Source of the DNA: Planctomycetota bacterium
GTDB taxonomy: Bacteria; Planctomycetota; UBA11346
Direction of reading: 5' to 3'
DNA: 13,201 nt
Assembly (NCBI GenBank): GCA_013816645.1
Contig: JACDEC010000035.1
Location: 1 to 13,201 of the forward strand
Shown: piece after piece, positions 1 to 5,941 of the stretch
How positions within the stretch are numbered: the stretch's first letter is position 1
How the letters are laid out: each line of letters starts with the position of its first letter
Translations under genes and position numbers: made by a program
Notes under the pieces: generated by a model
Told to the model about the DNA's origin: nothing
Seen by the model: only the letters and a program-made list of their open reading frames with translations
Databases searched by the model: none

Positions 1-5
1 GCGTT

Positions 6-47
6 GCGCGAATCTTGCGATAGCGCTGCTATCGCCGCGATTCGCGC
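6..47. repeat. Long imperfect hairpin at the window start
   Basis: Two nested inverted pairs form one hairpin. The outer 9-bp arms are GCGCGAATC (6-14) and GATTCGCGC (39-47). The inner 8-bp arms are GCGATAGC (17-24) and GCTATCGC (28-35), with a 3-nt loop. A small internal bulge (TT opposite CGC) separates them. No T-run follows on either strand, so a classical intrinsic terminator is not well supported. It may be a factor-independent-like terminator for a gene beyond the left edge, or an interspersed palindromic (REP-like) element. No second copy is seen in this window. Confidence 0.55.
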
Positions 48-130
48 GCCTTGCATCCGACCACCGGGGCCGGCGACATCTGAAAGACATTTCTGATACA
101 GGACACTAGGGACGCGAAGTTCCTGCCGTC

Positions 131-556
131 CTAGCGATCGGCGTCCGCCTGGTCTGGGTGCCGATCGACGATGACCACCGACAGATCCTGCCGCAACACA
201 ACGAATCGCCCATCCTTGTAGGGTCCGGAGACGATGACCGGACTGGAACCATCAGCGCGATACCCACGCAGCGCGAATGCTCGCCCCGTCGCGGGATCCT
301 GGCAGACCAAGGCACGTTGGGATGGGGGCATGTCCGGTGGGCAGCTCAAGGTGATTGCACCGAAGGCGGTGACATTCCTCTCCCCTCCGTAGGCCAAACT
401 CAATCCGACGATACGCAGGTGCTGCTTCGCGATCTCAATCGGTGCGGTCGCGTGCCGATACCATGCCAAACCTGCTCCTGCGAAGAGCATGCATGTCACG
501 AGAACGGCCGTGACGACCAGTGGCCAGGTCCTTGGGGCGTTCGCGTCGTTCGTCAC
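131..556 (-). CDS. Small membrane-anchored protein of unknown function
   Basis: This gene encodes 141 residues from a GTG start. A short polar N-terminus is followed by one hydrophobic segment at about residues 12-33, which suggests a signal anchor with the rest exported. The remaining ~105 residues look like a small beta-rich domain and contain two cysteines (near residues 68 and 81) that could form a disulfide if periplasmic. The GTG overlaps the TGA of the preceding reading frame as GTGA (553-556), the usual arrangement for translational coupling. That upstream frame is a truncated SRPBCC gene, so this protein may now depend on the remnant for translation. I recognise no family. The overlapping plus-strand frame has no protein-like features, whereas this frame has a clear membrane segment. 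It ends in TAG. Confidence 0.6.
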   Translation of the reverse strand: MTNDANAPRTWPLVVTAVLVTCMLFAGAGLAWYRHATAPIEIAKQHLRIVGLSLAYGGERNVTAFGAITLSCPPDMPPSQRALVCQDPATGRAFALRGYRADGSSPVIVSGPYKDGRFVVLRQDLSVVIVDRHPDQADADR

Positions 557-819
557 CGAGACAACGGCGTCCGTGAACGACTGGCGATGAGAAACATGAC
601 GGGAGCGTAGTCAGCCGGCGAGCGCAAGATGGTGCGGAACATGCCGCCCGGCCGCAGGTCGATCTCGCACGCCGTCACGATCCAGGGCGCCGGGGTGAAC
701 CAGTGGACGAGGTGCTCGGGCCTGGTCCACGCTGCCCAGACCAGGCGCGGCGGCGCGGCTGCGATGCGTTCGAGCACGAGGTCGAGCTTGGGTTCATGCG
801 GGATGGGCGACCTGGTCAT
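553..819 (-). pseudogene. Truncated SRPBCC/AHSA1-domain protein (N-terminal half only)
   Basis: Reading from the ATG at 819, the product is 88 residues. Residues 1 to about 68 match the first half of the AHSA1/SRPBCC (START-like) fold: a predicted opening strand, the motif [15 protein letters not shown], then a strand pair ending [11 protein letters not shown]. Family members run to about 140-160 residues and continue with a long hydrophobic-ligand-binding half. Here the match stops abruptly near position 615 and about 20 unrelated residues lead to a TGA. The ATG overlaps the stop of the ArsR-like remnant as ATGA (816-819), which is the classic layout of an ArsR regulator with an SRPBCC partner. 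The break near 615 looks like a deletion junction that also brought in the downstream membrane-protein gene. The fold is probably incomplete and non-functional. Confidence 0.7.
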
Positions 820-1003
820 GGCTTGTCCTTGATGGTCTCGCGGTAGCGATCGAGCTGGTCCAGGCGCCGGTCCCACAGCGCCCGCTGGCGGTACAGCCAG
901 TCCTCGGCGATGCGCAGCACCGCGACGAAGTCGCGCGCGCCCGCCACCAGGAGATCGATCAACTGGTGGCGTACGCGGACGCTGTGAAGGTCGGCGTCGC
1001 CAG
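816..1003 (-). pseudogene. C-terminal remnant of an ArsR-family transcriptional regulator
   Basis: Translated on the minus strand, the last ~34 residues before the TGA at 816-818 read (in part) [20 protein letters not shown], then [13 protein letters not shown]. This is the characteristic C-terminal helix of ArsR-type helix-turn-helix repressors that precede AHSA1/SRPBCC genes. The ATGA overlap with the following SRPBCC start supports the pairing. Convincing similarity begins only near 925. The stretch 925-1003 stays open but does not resemble the winged-helix part, and no start codon with a ribosome site is evident. Further upstream the same frame runs into the 3' end of the cupin gene in another phase. 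The DNA-binding half is therefore missing, and the cupin gene now abuts the scar. This is inferred from a short motif and from gene order. Confidence 0.6.
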
Positions 1004-1492
1004 CTAACGCGGCACGATATCGACGATCAGCGCGCGCGCCTGCCGGTCGGTCCGGTTCTCCCAGAAGTGGACCACGCCGGTGCGTTCGATCGCGACGGCG
1101 CCGACCCCACGGATGATCGGGGCGTCGGCGTCGTTGCGGGTCTCGACCACCTCGCCCTCGAGGATGTAGGCGATGCCGGGACGCTGCTGGTGCTCGTGCA
1201 CGGCGACGACCGCGCCCGGGTCGAGGGTGATGACCCGGGCGCGGAACTGGCGTCCGGTGAGTTCGGGGAACTCGCTGGCCAGGTCGATGGCGGCCACCGG
1301 CTCGATCTTGGCGATGCCGCGGTTCTCGGTGGGCCCGGAGAAGGCCTTGGCGGCGCCGGCGGCGCGCTCGGCTTCCGGGACCACGGCGGGGCCCGGGTGC
1401 TCGTGCGCGAGCGCCGGTGCGCAGGCGAGCAGGATCATCGCCACGCCGGCGAGCGCACTGCGCGGAAATCCGGATTCGATGATGTGCGGCAT
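1004..1492 (-). CDS. Secreted single-domain cupin protein
   Basis: The product is 162 residues. I chose the ATG at 1492 rather than an in-frame start at 1543 because AGGGGGCGAC sits just upstream as a strong ribosome site and because the protein then begins with a complete signal peptide. That peptide has a hydrophobic run, [12 protein letters not shown], ending at ALA near residue 29. The mature part contains a cupin motif, [20 protein letters not shown]. The two histidines of HEH and a later histidine in VVHFWEN are suitable metal ligands, and the fold would be a small metal-binding beta-barrel outside the cytoplasm. Substrate and reaction cannot be told. The mature N-terminus also starts with a His-Glu-His cluster (AHEHPG). 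The gene ends in TAG directly against the ArsR scar and lies 77 bp after the upstream minus-strand gene, so co-transcription is likely. Confidence 0.82.
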   Translation of the reverse strand: MPHIIESGFPRSALAGVAMILLACAPALAHEHPGPAVVPEAERAAGAAKAFSGPTENRGIAKIEPVAAIDLASEFPELTGRQFRARVITLDPGAVVAVHEHQQRPGIAYILEGEVVETRNDADAPIIRGVGAVAIERTGVVHFWENRTDRQARALIVDIVPR

Positions 1493-1569
1493 GTCGCCCC
1501 CTGGAGTGGGCGGCGAGGCTACCCGGACGCCCTGCTCAGCCAAGCCTGCGAGGAGACTGACGCCACCGC

Positions 1570-1845
1570 TCAGGCCGCGTGCTTCCAGCAGGAACGCACG
1601 TGCTCGGCCCGCAGTTCGACGACGGAGCCGACTGCCAAACCCTCGTGCTCGGTGAGCTTACGATAATCGTCCTCCATCGCTTCCACCGCGCCGGACAGGG
1701 CTTCGCCATCGACTGCATCGAGGCGCACCTTCACCCGCACGGTGTCGAGCCAGGTCTCGACGATGTCGCCCGCGGCGATCTCGGTGCCGTCGCCAAAGAA
1801 GGTCGGCGTCACGAAACGGCTTCTGGTGCTGAATGCATGTGCCAT
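1570..1845 (-). CDS. Small uncharacterised protein (91 residues)
   Basis: This is a soluble 91-residue product with a good ribosome site: AGGGGA lies 8 bases before the ATG at 1845. The sequence alternates short predicted beta strands (GDIVETWLDTVRVKVRLDAV and AVGSVVELRAEHVRSCW) around an acidic helix (VEAMEDDYRKLTEHEG). This suggests a small beta-barrel or SH3-like binding domain. There is no signal peptide, membrane segment or catalytic motif. Its length, codon use and ribosome site favour a real gene over the overlapping plus-strand frame. It is the first gene of the minus-strand group that continues into the cupin gene and is divergent from the secreted protein at 2038; the 192-bp gap between them should hold both promoters, although no convincing -35/-10 pair is visible. 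Function is unknown. Confidence 0.7.
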   Translation of the reverse strand: MAHAFSTRSRFVTPTFFGDGTEIAAGDIVETWLDTVRVKVRLDAVDGEALSGAVEAMEDDYRKLTEHEGLAVGSVVELRAEHVRSCWKHAA

Positions 1846-2037
1846 GCGATAATCCCCTGCATGTCGGCGTGAGCGGACATGCTAACCGGGCGCGCTCACT
1901 CTCCTCGTCACGATGCTGGTTCCCGTACAGCCTGAGCGGGTTTGGCAATTGCCCGTTACGTGCCTCAGGCATCGCGTGGCGGCATCGATTGAGCAGCCAC
2001 CGCCCACCCATACGGTCGGCGCCTCCCTGGAGATCCC

Positions 2038-2904
2038 ATGTCCCATCGACTGCTCGGCCTGCTCCTGCTTTCCGTCACCGCACTGTGGGCAGCGACCGAT
2101 GCCGCCAAACCCGGCGCGTGGATCGAAGGCAGGTGGATGGTGGTCAGCGTCGCCAGTGCGCCCGGCGCTGCCGGAGGCGGGGCGAAGGACAACATGACCA
2201 TGCGGCCCAAGCCGGGCGCCATGACCATCGAGTTCAGCGCGACGACCATGACTTCGAGCTTTCGCAAACCGCCCAAGGGCGAGGTGGTGAAGCGTGCATC
2301 GCCCTACCGCATCGAGCAGGCGACCGCGGATTCCCTGACCATGCACGTCACCGGTCCTGGCGCCGACGCCAAGGCCACCGTGGTGGCCGTGAAGCGCGAC
2401 GGCGCCAACCTGGTGCTCACCGACGAACGATCCATCACGACCTTGCAACCCTACGATGAGGCTGCCGTGGCCAAGCAGGCGGCACTTGAGCAGGCGGCCG
2501 CGCGACCGGCGGCGGCGGTGAAGGACCAGCCGTTGACTGGCCGCCTGGGCGGCAACGACTGGACGCCGATCCTCTGCCGACGCGCGCACTTCCAGCTCGA
2601 CGAGACCGGCAAGCGCATCCGCGTCGAAGCGCTGGCCGAGAAGCTCGAAGGCTTCGAGCCCGGCACCAAACCCAAGCTGCTGCTCTCGCTTCCGACCACC
2701 GTCGGTGAATACCCGCTGAGCGGCACTTTCAACGTCACGGCATTCATCCCGCCCTCGCAGAACGATGTCCTGGTCGACGGCATCCTGCGGGTCACGGCCG
2801 TCGATGATGCCGCGATCCACTTCAGCATCAGCGCGCACGACGACGAGGGCAACGAGATCAACGGGGTGATGGTCGCCGATATCTCGCCGTTGCCTGCGCC
2901 GTGA
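2038..2904 (+). CDS. Secreted two-part protein of unknown function
   Basis: The 288-residue product starts at an ATG with GGAG six bases upstream. Residues 1 to about 20 form a signal peptide (HRLLGLLLLSVTALWA, then A-T-D-A). The first part of the mature protein, about residues 25-135, has repeated beta strands with the pattern GRWMVV...MTIEFSATTMTSSFRK, reminiscent of a lipocalin-like or 'weight of evidence' beta-barrel; this is only a resemblance. An alanine-rich linker (about 140-160, VAKQAALEQAAARPAAA) leads to a second beta-rich part, about 165-285, that begins LTGRLGGNDWTPILCRRAHF and ends at VMVADISPLPAP. One cysteine is present in that second part. I recognise no family for either half. 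The protein is probably periplasmic or cell-surface. The gene stands alone and converges on the minus-strand propeller gene. Confidence 0.8.
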   Translation: MSHRLLGLLLLSVTALWAATDAAKPGAWIEGRWMVVSVASAPGAAGGGAKDNMTMRPKPGAMTIEFSATTMTSSFRKPPKGEVVKRASPYRIEQATADSLTMHVTGPGADAKATVVAVKRDGANLVLTDERSITTLQPYDEAAVAKQAALEQAAARPAAAVKDQPLTGRLGGNDWTPILCRRAHFQLDETGKRIRVEALAEKLEGFEPGTKPKLLLSLPTTVGEYPLSGTFNVTAFIPPSQNDVLVDGILRVTAVDDAAIHFSISAHDDEGNEINGVMVADISPLPAP

Positions 2905-2911
2905 ATCCACG

Positions 2912-2954
2912 GGCTCCCGGCGGGCGAGGAGCCAGGAGGGCGTAGGCGACGCCC
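2912..2954. terminator. Pair of hairpins between convergent genes
   Basis: Two inverted repeats lie in the 68-bp gap between converging stop codons. The first is GGCTCC (2912-2917) with GGAGCC (2928-2933) around a 10-nt loop. The second is GGGCGT (2938-2943) with ACGCCC (2949-2954) around a 5-nt loop; it can be extended by GGA/TCC across a one-base bulge. Location and stem strength fit a bidirectional transcription stop. No U-tract follows in either direction, as is common in very GC-rich genomes, so this is inferred. Confidence 0.5.
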
Positions 2955-2972
2955 GTCCGCGCGCGCTATCGG

Positions 2973-4163
2973 CTATTCGCCCAGCGCGAAGCTGGTGATG
3001 AGCGCTCCCCGTGCCAGCGTCTGGCCGCCGACGGTGCGCACCGCACGTCCGGTGCAGACCAGGATCCGACCATCATGCATGCGGTGGTCGAGGACGCGCT
3101 GAGCGATCGTCGTCGGCACTGCCGCTGGCCCACCGATCTGGACCAGCGACCAAGCCTCGGGAACGATGGCATCGTCCAGCGGCTTGAGCCGCGCGCAGTC
3201 GATGACTTCGTCGAATACCTCCACGAATTTCCGCTTCGGCTGGCGCACCGATGCTCCGGCGGTCGCCAGCGGACTGCGGTTGAACATGCGGATGAAGGCC
3301 TGGACGAAGCCGATGATCGCCAGGACCAGCAGCACCGGGAAGAGCACGACCGACTTCAGGTCCTGCCACAGGCCCCGCTGATGGAGCGGCCGGTGCGGAC
3401 GGCGCACCGCGACGATCGCGCCGTCCGCACCAGGGCGCGGCAGCAGGTAGTCGAAGGTCGGATCCGCCGCGAGCTCGCTGACCTCGCCGCTGGCGAGGTC
3501 GAGGCGCATGATCCGCAGGGGTTGCCAGGCGTACACGCTGCCGTCGTCGCTCCGGCTCAGGCCCGAGCTGGCGTACAGCACGGCGGCGCCGTCGGCCGTG
3601 AATGACGGCGTGACGTCGCGGGCATCACCGGAGGTAAGTTGCCGGTCGATGCGCCCTCGGTCGTCGAGCAGGAACAGGTTGCGCGCTCCATCCGGTCCGG
3701 CGATCTCGGCGACGAAGCGGTCGACCGTCGGGCTGTAATCCATGCCGCCGAGCTCGAGCCCGTTGCGGTGGAACAGGCGCTGTTCCTCGTCGCGGGCGGG
3801 ATCGTAGCGGAACAGGCCGGTCACATCGTTGAAACGGACGGAGTAATGGATCGTCCCCCGCGGCCCGGGGAACACCTGGAGGAAACGCACCGTCGCCGCG
3901 AACGAGCGTCCGCCTGCGGAGCCCCAGAGCATCGAACGCTGGAAGACGGGATTGCCGCCTTCCGATCCCTGCGCCGCCTGCCAGCCCTACGCGGCCCGCT
4001 CGCGTTCGATATCCTCGAGCTTCTCGCGCACGAACTGGCTGATGTACTCCGTCGCCTTGCCGTCGCGCACCCGCTGGATGCGACCGTCGTCGACGAGGAA
4101 CACCTCCCGGGCCAAGGGTTCGGTCGCCGAGGTACGTGCTGCGGCCTCGGTTTCGGCGTTCAT
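2973..4163 (-). pseudogene. Membrane-linked beta-propeller-like protein, interrupted by an in-frame TAG
   Basis: Read through, this is a 396-codon gene beginning at the ATG at 4163. It is broken by a TAG at 3989-3987 (codon 59), with no change of frame on either side. The 58 codons before it include VFLVDDGRIQRVRDGKATEY and end EDIERERAA; the sequence after it resumes GWQAAQGSEGG. In related proteins as I remember them, these two parts form one continuous N-terminus. Downstream come propeller-type blade repeats (GLFRYDPARDEEQRL, NLFLLDDRGRIDRQLTSGDA, IMRLDLASGEVSELA), as in TolB-like proteins. A membrane segment follows at about residues 270-294 (VVLFPVLLVLAIIGFVQAF), then a ~100-residue cytoplasmic tail. 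Its start lies 42 bp after the kinase-like gene, suggesting one transcript. It could be a recent pseudogene, a sequencing error, or a readthrough gene. A downstream ATG at 3932 could give a shortened 319-residue product. Confidence 0.72.
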
Positions 4164-4205
4164 CCCGGCATACTCGCTCGTCTCATCGCCGCGAGCAAGC
4201 TCGGG

Positions 4206-4703
4206 TCAGACGATCCGCAGGACGCTGCGCACCACCTCGTCGAGCGGGACGCTGGTGTCGATCACGTGCCCGGCGCGGCGCCGCAGCCGCGGCTCGATGG
4301 TCGCGAACAGCTGCAGGACGCGGGCGACCTCCTCGGGGCGCTTGCCGTAGGGATTGTTGGTCCTGGTCGCCAGGCGCTGGACGATCACCGCGGTCGGCGC
4401 GGTCAGCAGGACGATGTGGTCGAACTGCGGGTAGAACTCCACCATGTTGACCGCGCAGCCGCTCACGAACAGGGTGTCGACATCCTCGCTGGCGAGCAGA
4501 TCCCGGATGCGATCCGCGCGCCACACCCAGTCGCGATCCGGCTCCACCGTCGAGCCGGGAGCCTCGGGAAGTTCTGCGCAATCGACCCAATGCGACCAGG
4601 CGTCGCAGTCGGCATCGATGGCCTTGTAGCCGCGGCGGGCGAGCTCCGCGGTGAGCGTCGACTTCCCGGTGCCGGACATGCCGGTGAGGAGGATGCGCTG
4701 CAT
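4206..4703 (-). CDS. P-loop small-molecule kinase-like ATP-binding protein
   Basis: The 165-residue product starts at the ATG at 4703, chosen because the protein then opens MQRILLTGMSGTGKSTL with the Walker A loop at residues 8-16 and because GGAGAG lies about 9 bases upstream. Longer in-frame starts would add an unlikely 46-residue extension. A DADCDAW segment (about 29-35) resembles the substrate-binding acidic motif of nucleotide or shikimate-type kinases. VDTLFVSGCAVN is the core strand that follows. A basic stretch at about 105-120 (QRLATRTNNPYGKRPEEV) looks like the lid that closes on ATP. Length and order fit the AAA_18/adenylate-kinase-like group of P-loop proteins, which phosphorylate small molecules. 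The substrate cannot be told. It is followed after 42 bp by the interrupted propeller gene on the same strand. Confidence 0.8.
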   Translation of the reverse strand: MQRILLTGMSGTGKSTLTAELARRGYKAIDADCDAWSHWVDCAELPEAPGSTVEPDRDWVWRADRIRDLLASEDVDTLFVSGCAVNMVEFYPQFDHIVLLTAPTAVIVQRLATRTNNPYGKRPEEVARVLQLFATIEPRLRRRAGHVIDTSVPLDEVVRSVLRIV

Positions 4704-5052
4704 CGCGAGCGACTCTCCGGATGGACCGCCGGGGATCCAGAGGTCCAACCGCCGAAGCATGTGCGGCCAGCGGGTGTCCCGTCCTCGGCTATGGCCGCAT
4801 CCCGCGCAAGCGCCCTGATGACTCAGTTCGTGGCTGCCCACGAGGACTTTCGTATTCGCGGGACTGCTCCCTGCTGTCAGTCACGCTGCTTCGCGTTGAA
4901 TTGCCTCGCTCCTGTGTCGCACCCGCAAGCGGCGGATGCAGTTCGGATTGGGCATAGATGATCAGCAGGAGGAACTGCGCATTCCTCCGATCGGATTGAC
5001 AACACCGGCACCCTGGAACAGTCGCCGTATGCGCAGCACCATGAGATCCGCC
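4704..5052. other. Gene-poor region with a hairpin over an AGGAGG motif
   Basis: No supported gene lies in these ~350 bases. The frames that cross it are basic or serine-rich and lack ribosome sites or motifs. The part after about 4840 is less GC-biased than the neighbouring genes. One clear structure is GGAGGAA (4968-4974) paired with TTCCTCC (4982-4988) around a 7-nt loop; it buries a perfect Shine-Dalgarno sequence with no convincing start codon after it. A smaller hairpin, TCGTGG/CCACGA with a CTGC loop, lies at 4828-4843. The promoter of the kinase-like gene should be here but is not recognisable. The right end runs into a 3' gene remnant, so this may be decayed coding DNA. Confidence 0.4.
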
Positions 5053-5259
5053 ATGCCCGATCTTCTTTCCCCCCGCGTCGCAATCGCCGCTCGGCGCCCA
5101 GGCCCGCCGGAGATGGCGGGCAACGCCTTCTGCCCGTCGCTGGTCAAGGTCGGCGAACGCTACTTCCTGTGGCACAACGACGAGAGCTACCACGGCGGCC
5201 TCCACCTCTGGGAGATCAGCGGCGTGGACACCATCGTCGAGCAGGTGATCACGCCCTGA
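5053..5259 (+). pseudogene. 3' remnant of a propeller-like secreted protein gene
   Basis: From about 5075 to the TGA at 5257-5259 the frame is strongly protein-like. It contains EMAGNAFCPSLVKVGERYF, then LWHNDESYHGGLHLWEISG and DTIVEQVITP. Aromatic residues, the NDES turn and the final strand resemble the closing blade of a beta-propeller or glycosidase-like protein of the kind seen in environmental PVC-group genomes; this is from memory of such sequences. Upstream in the same frame (4936-5060) the peptide becomes arginine- and serine-rich and unlike a propeller, with no ribosome site. The ATG at 5053 gives a 68-residue frame, so I mark it as the 3' end of a gene whose 5' part is lost. A genuine small protein is less likely. 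Confidence 0.5.
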
Positions 5260-5263
5260 GCCT

Positions 5264-5287
5264 GTCCCAGGGCTCAAGCCCTGGGAC
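5264..5287. terminator. Perfect 11-bp inverted repeat between convergent genes
   Basis: GTCCCAGGGCT (5264-5274) is followed by its exact complement AGCCCTGGGAC (5277-5287). This allows a 10-bp stem closed by a TCAA tetraloop. It starts 4 bp after the stop of the plus-strand remnant and lies 24 bp before the stop of the minus-strand membrane protein, the expected place for a bidirectional terminator. There is no U-tract. Its persistence after a decayed gene suggests it still serves the minus-strand gene. Confidence 0.65.
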
Positions 5288-5311
5288 GAGTCGGTCGCCC
5301 CCGGCCAGGAC

Positions 5312-5473
5312 TCAGAGGGTCAGGATGCTGCGCACGACCGTCGGGGCGAGCATCGCCCAGATCGCGGCGTAGATGGCTAGGTCCAGCTTGCCGTCCTGCC
5401 AGAGCACGAGCGACCAGATGGCCAGGCCGATCAGCAGGATCAGGCAGATGATGTTCACAAGGCGAGGTTTCAT
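5312..5473 (-). CDS. Small two-segment membrane protein (53 residues)
   Basis: The gene encodes 53 residues from the ATG at 5473, with CGGAGT a few bases upstream as a ribosome site. The peptide is almost entirely hydrophobic. The first membrane segment is at about residues 5-25 (LVNIICLILLIGLAIWSLVLW). A short polar turn QDGKLD follows, then a second segment at about 32-50 (AIYAAIWAMLAPTVVRSIL). Both ends would lie on the same face, with a positively charged start (MKPR). I recognise no family. Such proteins may be small envelope or regulatory peptides. The longer in-frame opening upstream is arginine-rich and unlikely to be coding. The gene is divergent from the pqiA fragment and converges on the hairpin at 5264-5287. 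Confidence 0.62.
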   Translation of the reverse strand: MKPRLVNIICLILLIGLAIWSLVLWQDGKLDLAIYAAIWAMLAPTVVRSILTL

Positions 5474-5679
5474 GGGACTCCGGTGAAGCGGGTTGAACAC
5501 AGGCCGCCCCACCGCAGTCGCCAAGCCCCGTACGGCTCGTGTGCAGACCGAGCGCGCCTGACGCTCGAGCACCATGCGTCCGCAGGCGCTACCGCAACCC
5601 CGAGCTCGCCAGGTTTCTTCAGCACGGCCGGGGGCTTTTACCGGGAGGTGTCGAACCGTCGGCCGCCAGCGCCGCCCGC

Positions 5680-5809
5680 GACAACGTTCGATGTCCTGAT
5701 GGAACCGCGCGCAATGACCGCGTCGACCATCGGTGCATGCCCGCGCTGCGGCCAAGTCCTGCAACTTCCCGACTTCGTGACCGAACAGCATTGGCGCTGC
5801 CCGCGCTGC
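5680..5809 (+). repeat. Direct repeat, left copy (5' end of pqiA)
   Basis: These 130 bases align without gaps to 9457-9586, a constant offset of 3777. The coding part, 5714-5809, differs at only 8 of 96 positions, most of them at third or conservative positions. The 34 bases before the ATG are less similar (about 11 differences), with shared blocks GACA, GTTCGA and AACCGCGCGC. Similarity stops at the second CxxC of the zinc-binding motif. The repeat brackets the hybrid kinase gene, which points to a partial duplication of the pqi locus. Confidence 0.85.
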
Positions 5810-5869
5810 CACGGCGGCGCTGCCACGGCGGCGCTGCCACTGCACTGGCGCGGCTATCAATGCCACTAA
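5714..5869 (+). pseudogene. Truncated pqiA copy (N-terminal zinc-ribbon part only)
   Basis: The reading frame from the ATG at 5714 encodes 51 residues. Its first 33 match the start of the intact PqiA at 9491 almost exactly, including both cysteine pairs (CPRC at residues 9-12 and 29-32) of the zinc-ribbon-like motif. After the second pair the sequence leaves PqiA and enters an alanine-rich stretch made by a 14-bp tandem repeat, then ends at TAA. All membrane segments of PqiA are missing. The coding differences from the intact copy are modest, so the duplication is not very old or the short peptide is still constrained. It could be expressed as a tiny zinc-binding peptide, but a decayed duplicate is the simpler reading. 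The kinase gene follows on the same strand. Confidence 0.75.
5804..5840 (+). repeat. 14-bp tandem repeat (2.6 copies)
   Basis: The unit CGCTGCCACGGCGG occurs at 5804-5817 and 5818-5831, with nine further bases at 5832-5840. It starts exactly where the pqiA duplicate loses similarity to the intact gene. Because 14 is not a multiple of three, each unit changes the reading frame. It probably marks the scar where the pqiA copy was broken or slipped. Confidence 0.8.
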
Positions 5870-5870
5870 T

Positions 5871-5899
5871 GGACCGGTTATTGACCGGGTCCTTGACCG
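5871..5899 (+). promoter_or_regulatory. Possible operator: imperfect hairpin plus repeated TTGACCG
   Basis: GGACCGG (5871-5877) pairs with CCGGGTCC (5885-5892) with one bulged base and a 7-nt loop. The heptamer TTGACCG occurs twice, at 5881-5887 and 5893-5899, 12 bp apart. The cluster lies 40-70 bp before the preferred start of the sensor kinase, where a regulator-binding site or leader structure would be expected. No -10 element is evident. The function is a guess from position and symmetry. Confidence 0.25.
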
Positions 5900-5941
5900 T
5901 TAGTGCCGCATTTTCCTAAGCCGCGCCGAGACCGCGTCGTC

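Noticed and set aside
158..610. Plus-strand open frame of 150 codons opposite the small membrane protein
   Set aside because: It has no ribosome site, an unnatural composition and no motif; the minus strand has a membrane segment and a start overlap.
1882..2910. Minus-strand open frame of 342 codons opposite the secreted protein
   Set aside because: Its His/Arg/Gly-rich composition is typical of an antisense shadow of a GC-rich gene; the plus strand has a signal peptide and ribosome site.
3987..3989. General TAG recoding (for example amber as an amino acid)
   Set aside because: Several confident genes in the window end in TAG at the expected length, so TAG works as a normal stop.
3639..4961. 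Plus-strand open frame of 440 codons opposite the propeller and kinase-like genes
   Set aside because: It is a composition shadow with no recognisable domain; the opposite strand has a Walker A loop and propeller repeats.
4996..5025. TTGACA box as a possible sigma-70-type promoter before the 3' remnant
   Set aside because: No TATAAT-like element lies 16-18 bases downstream.
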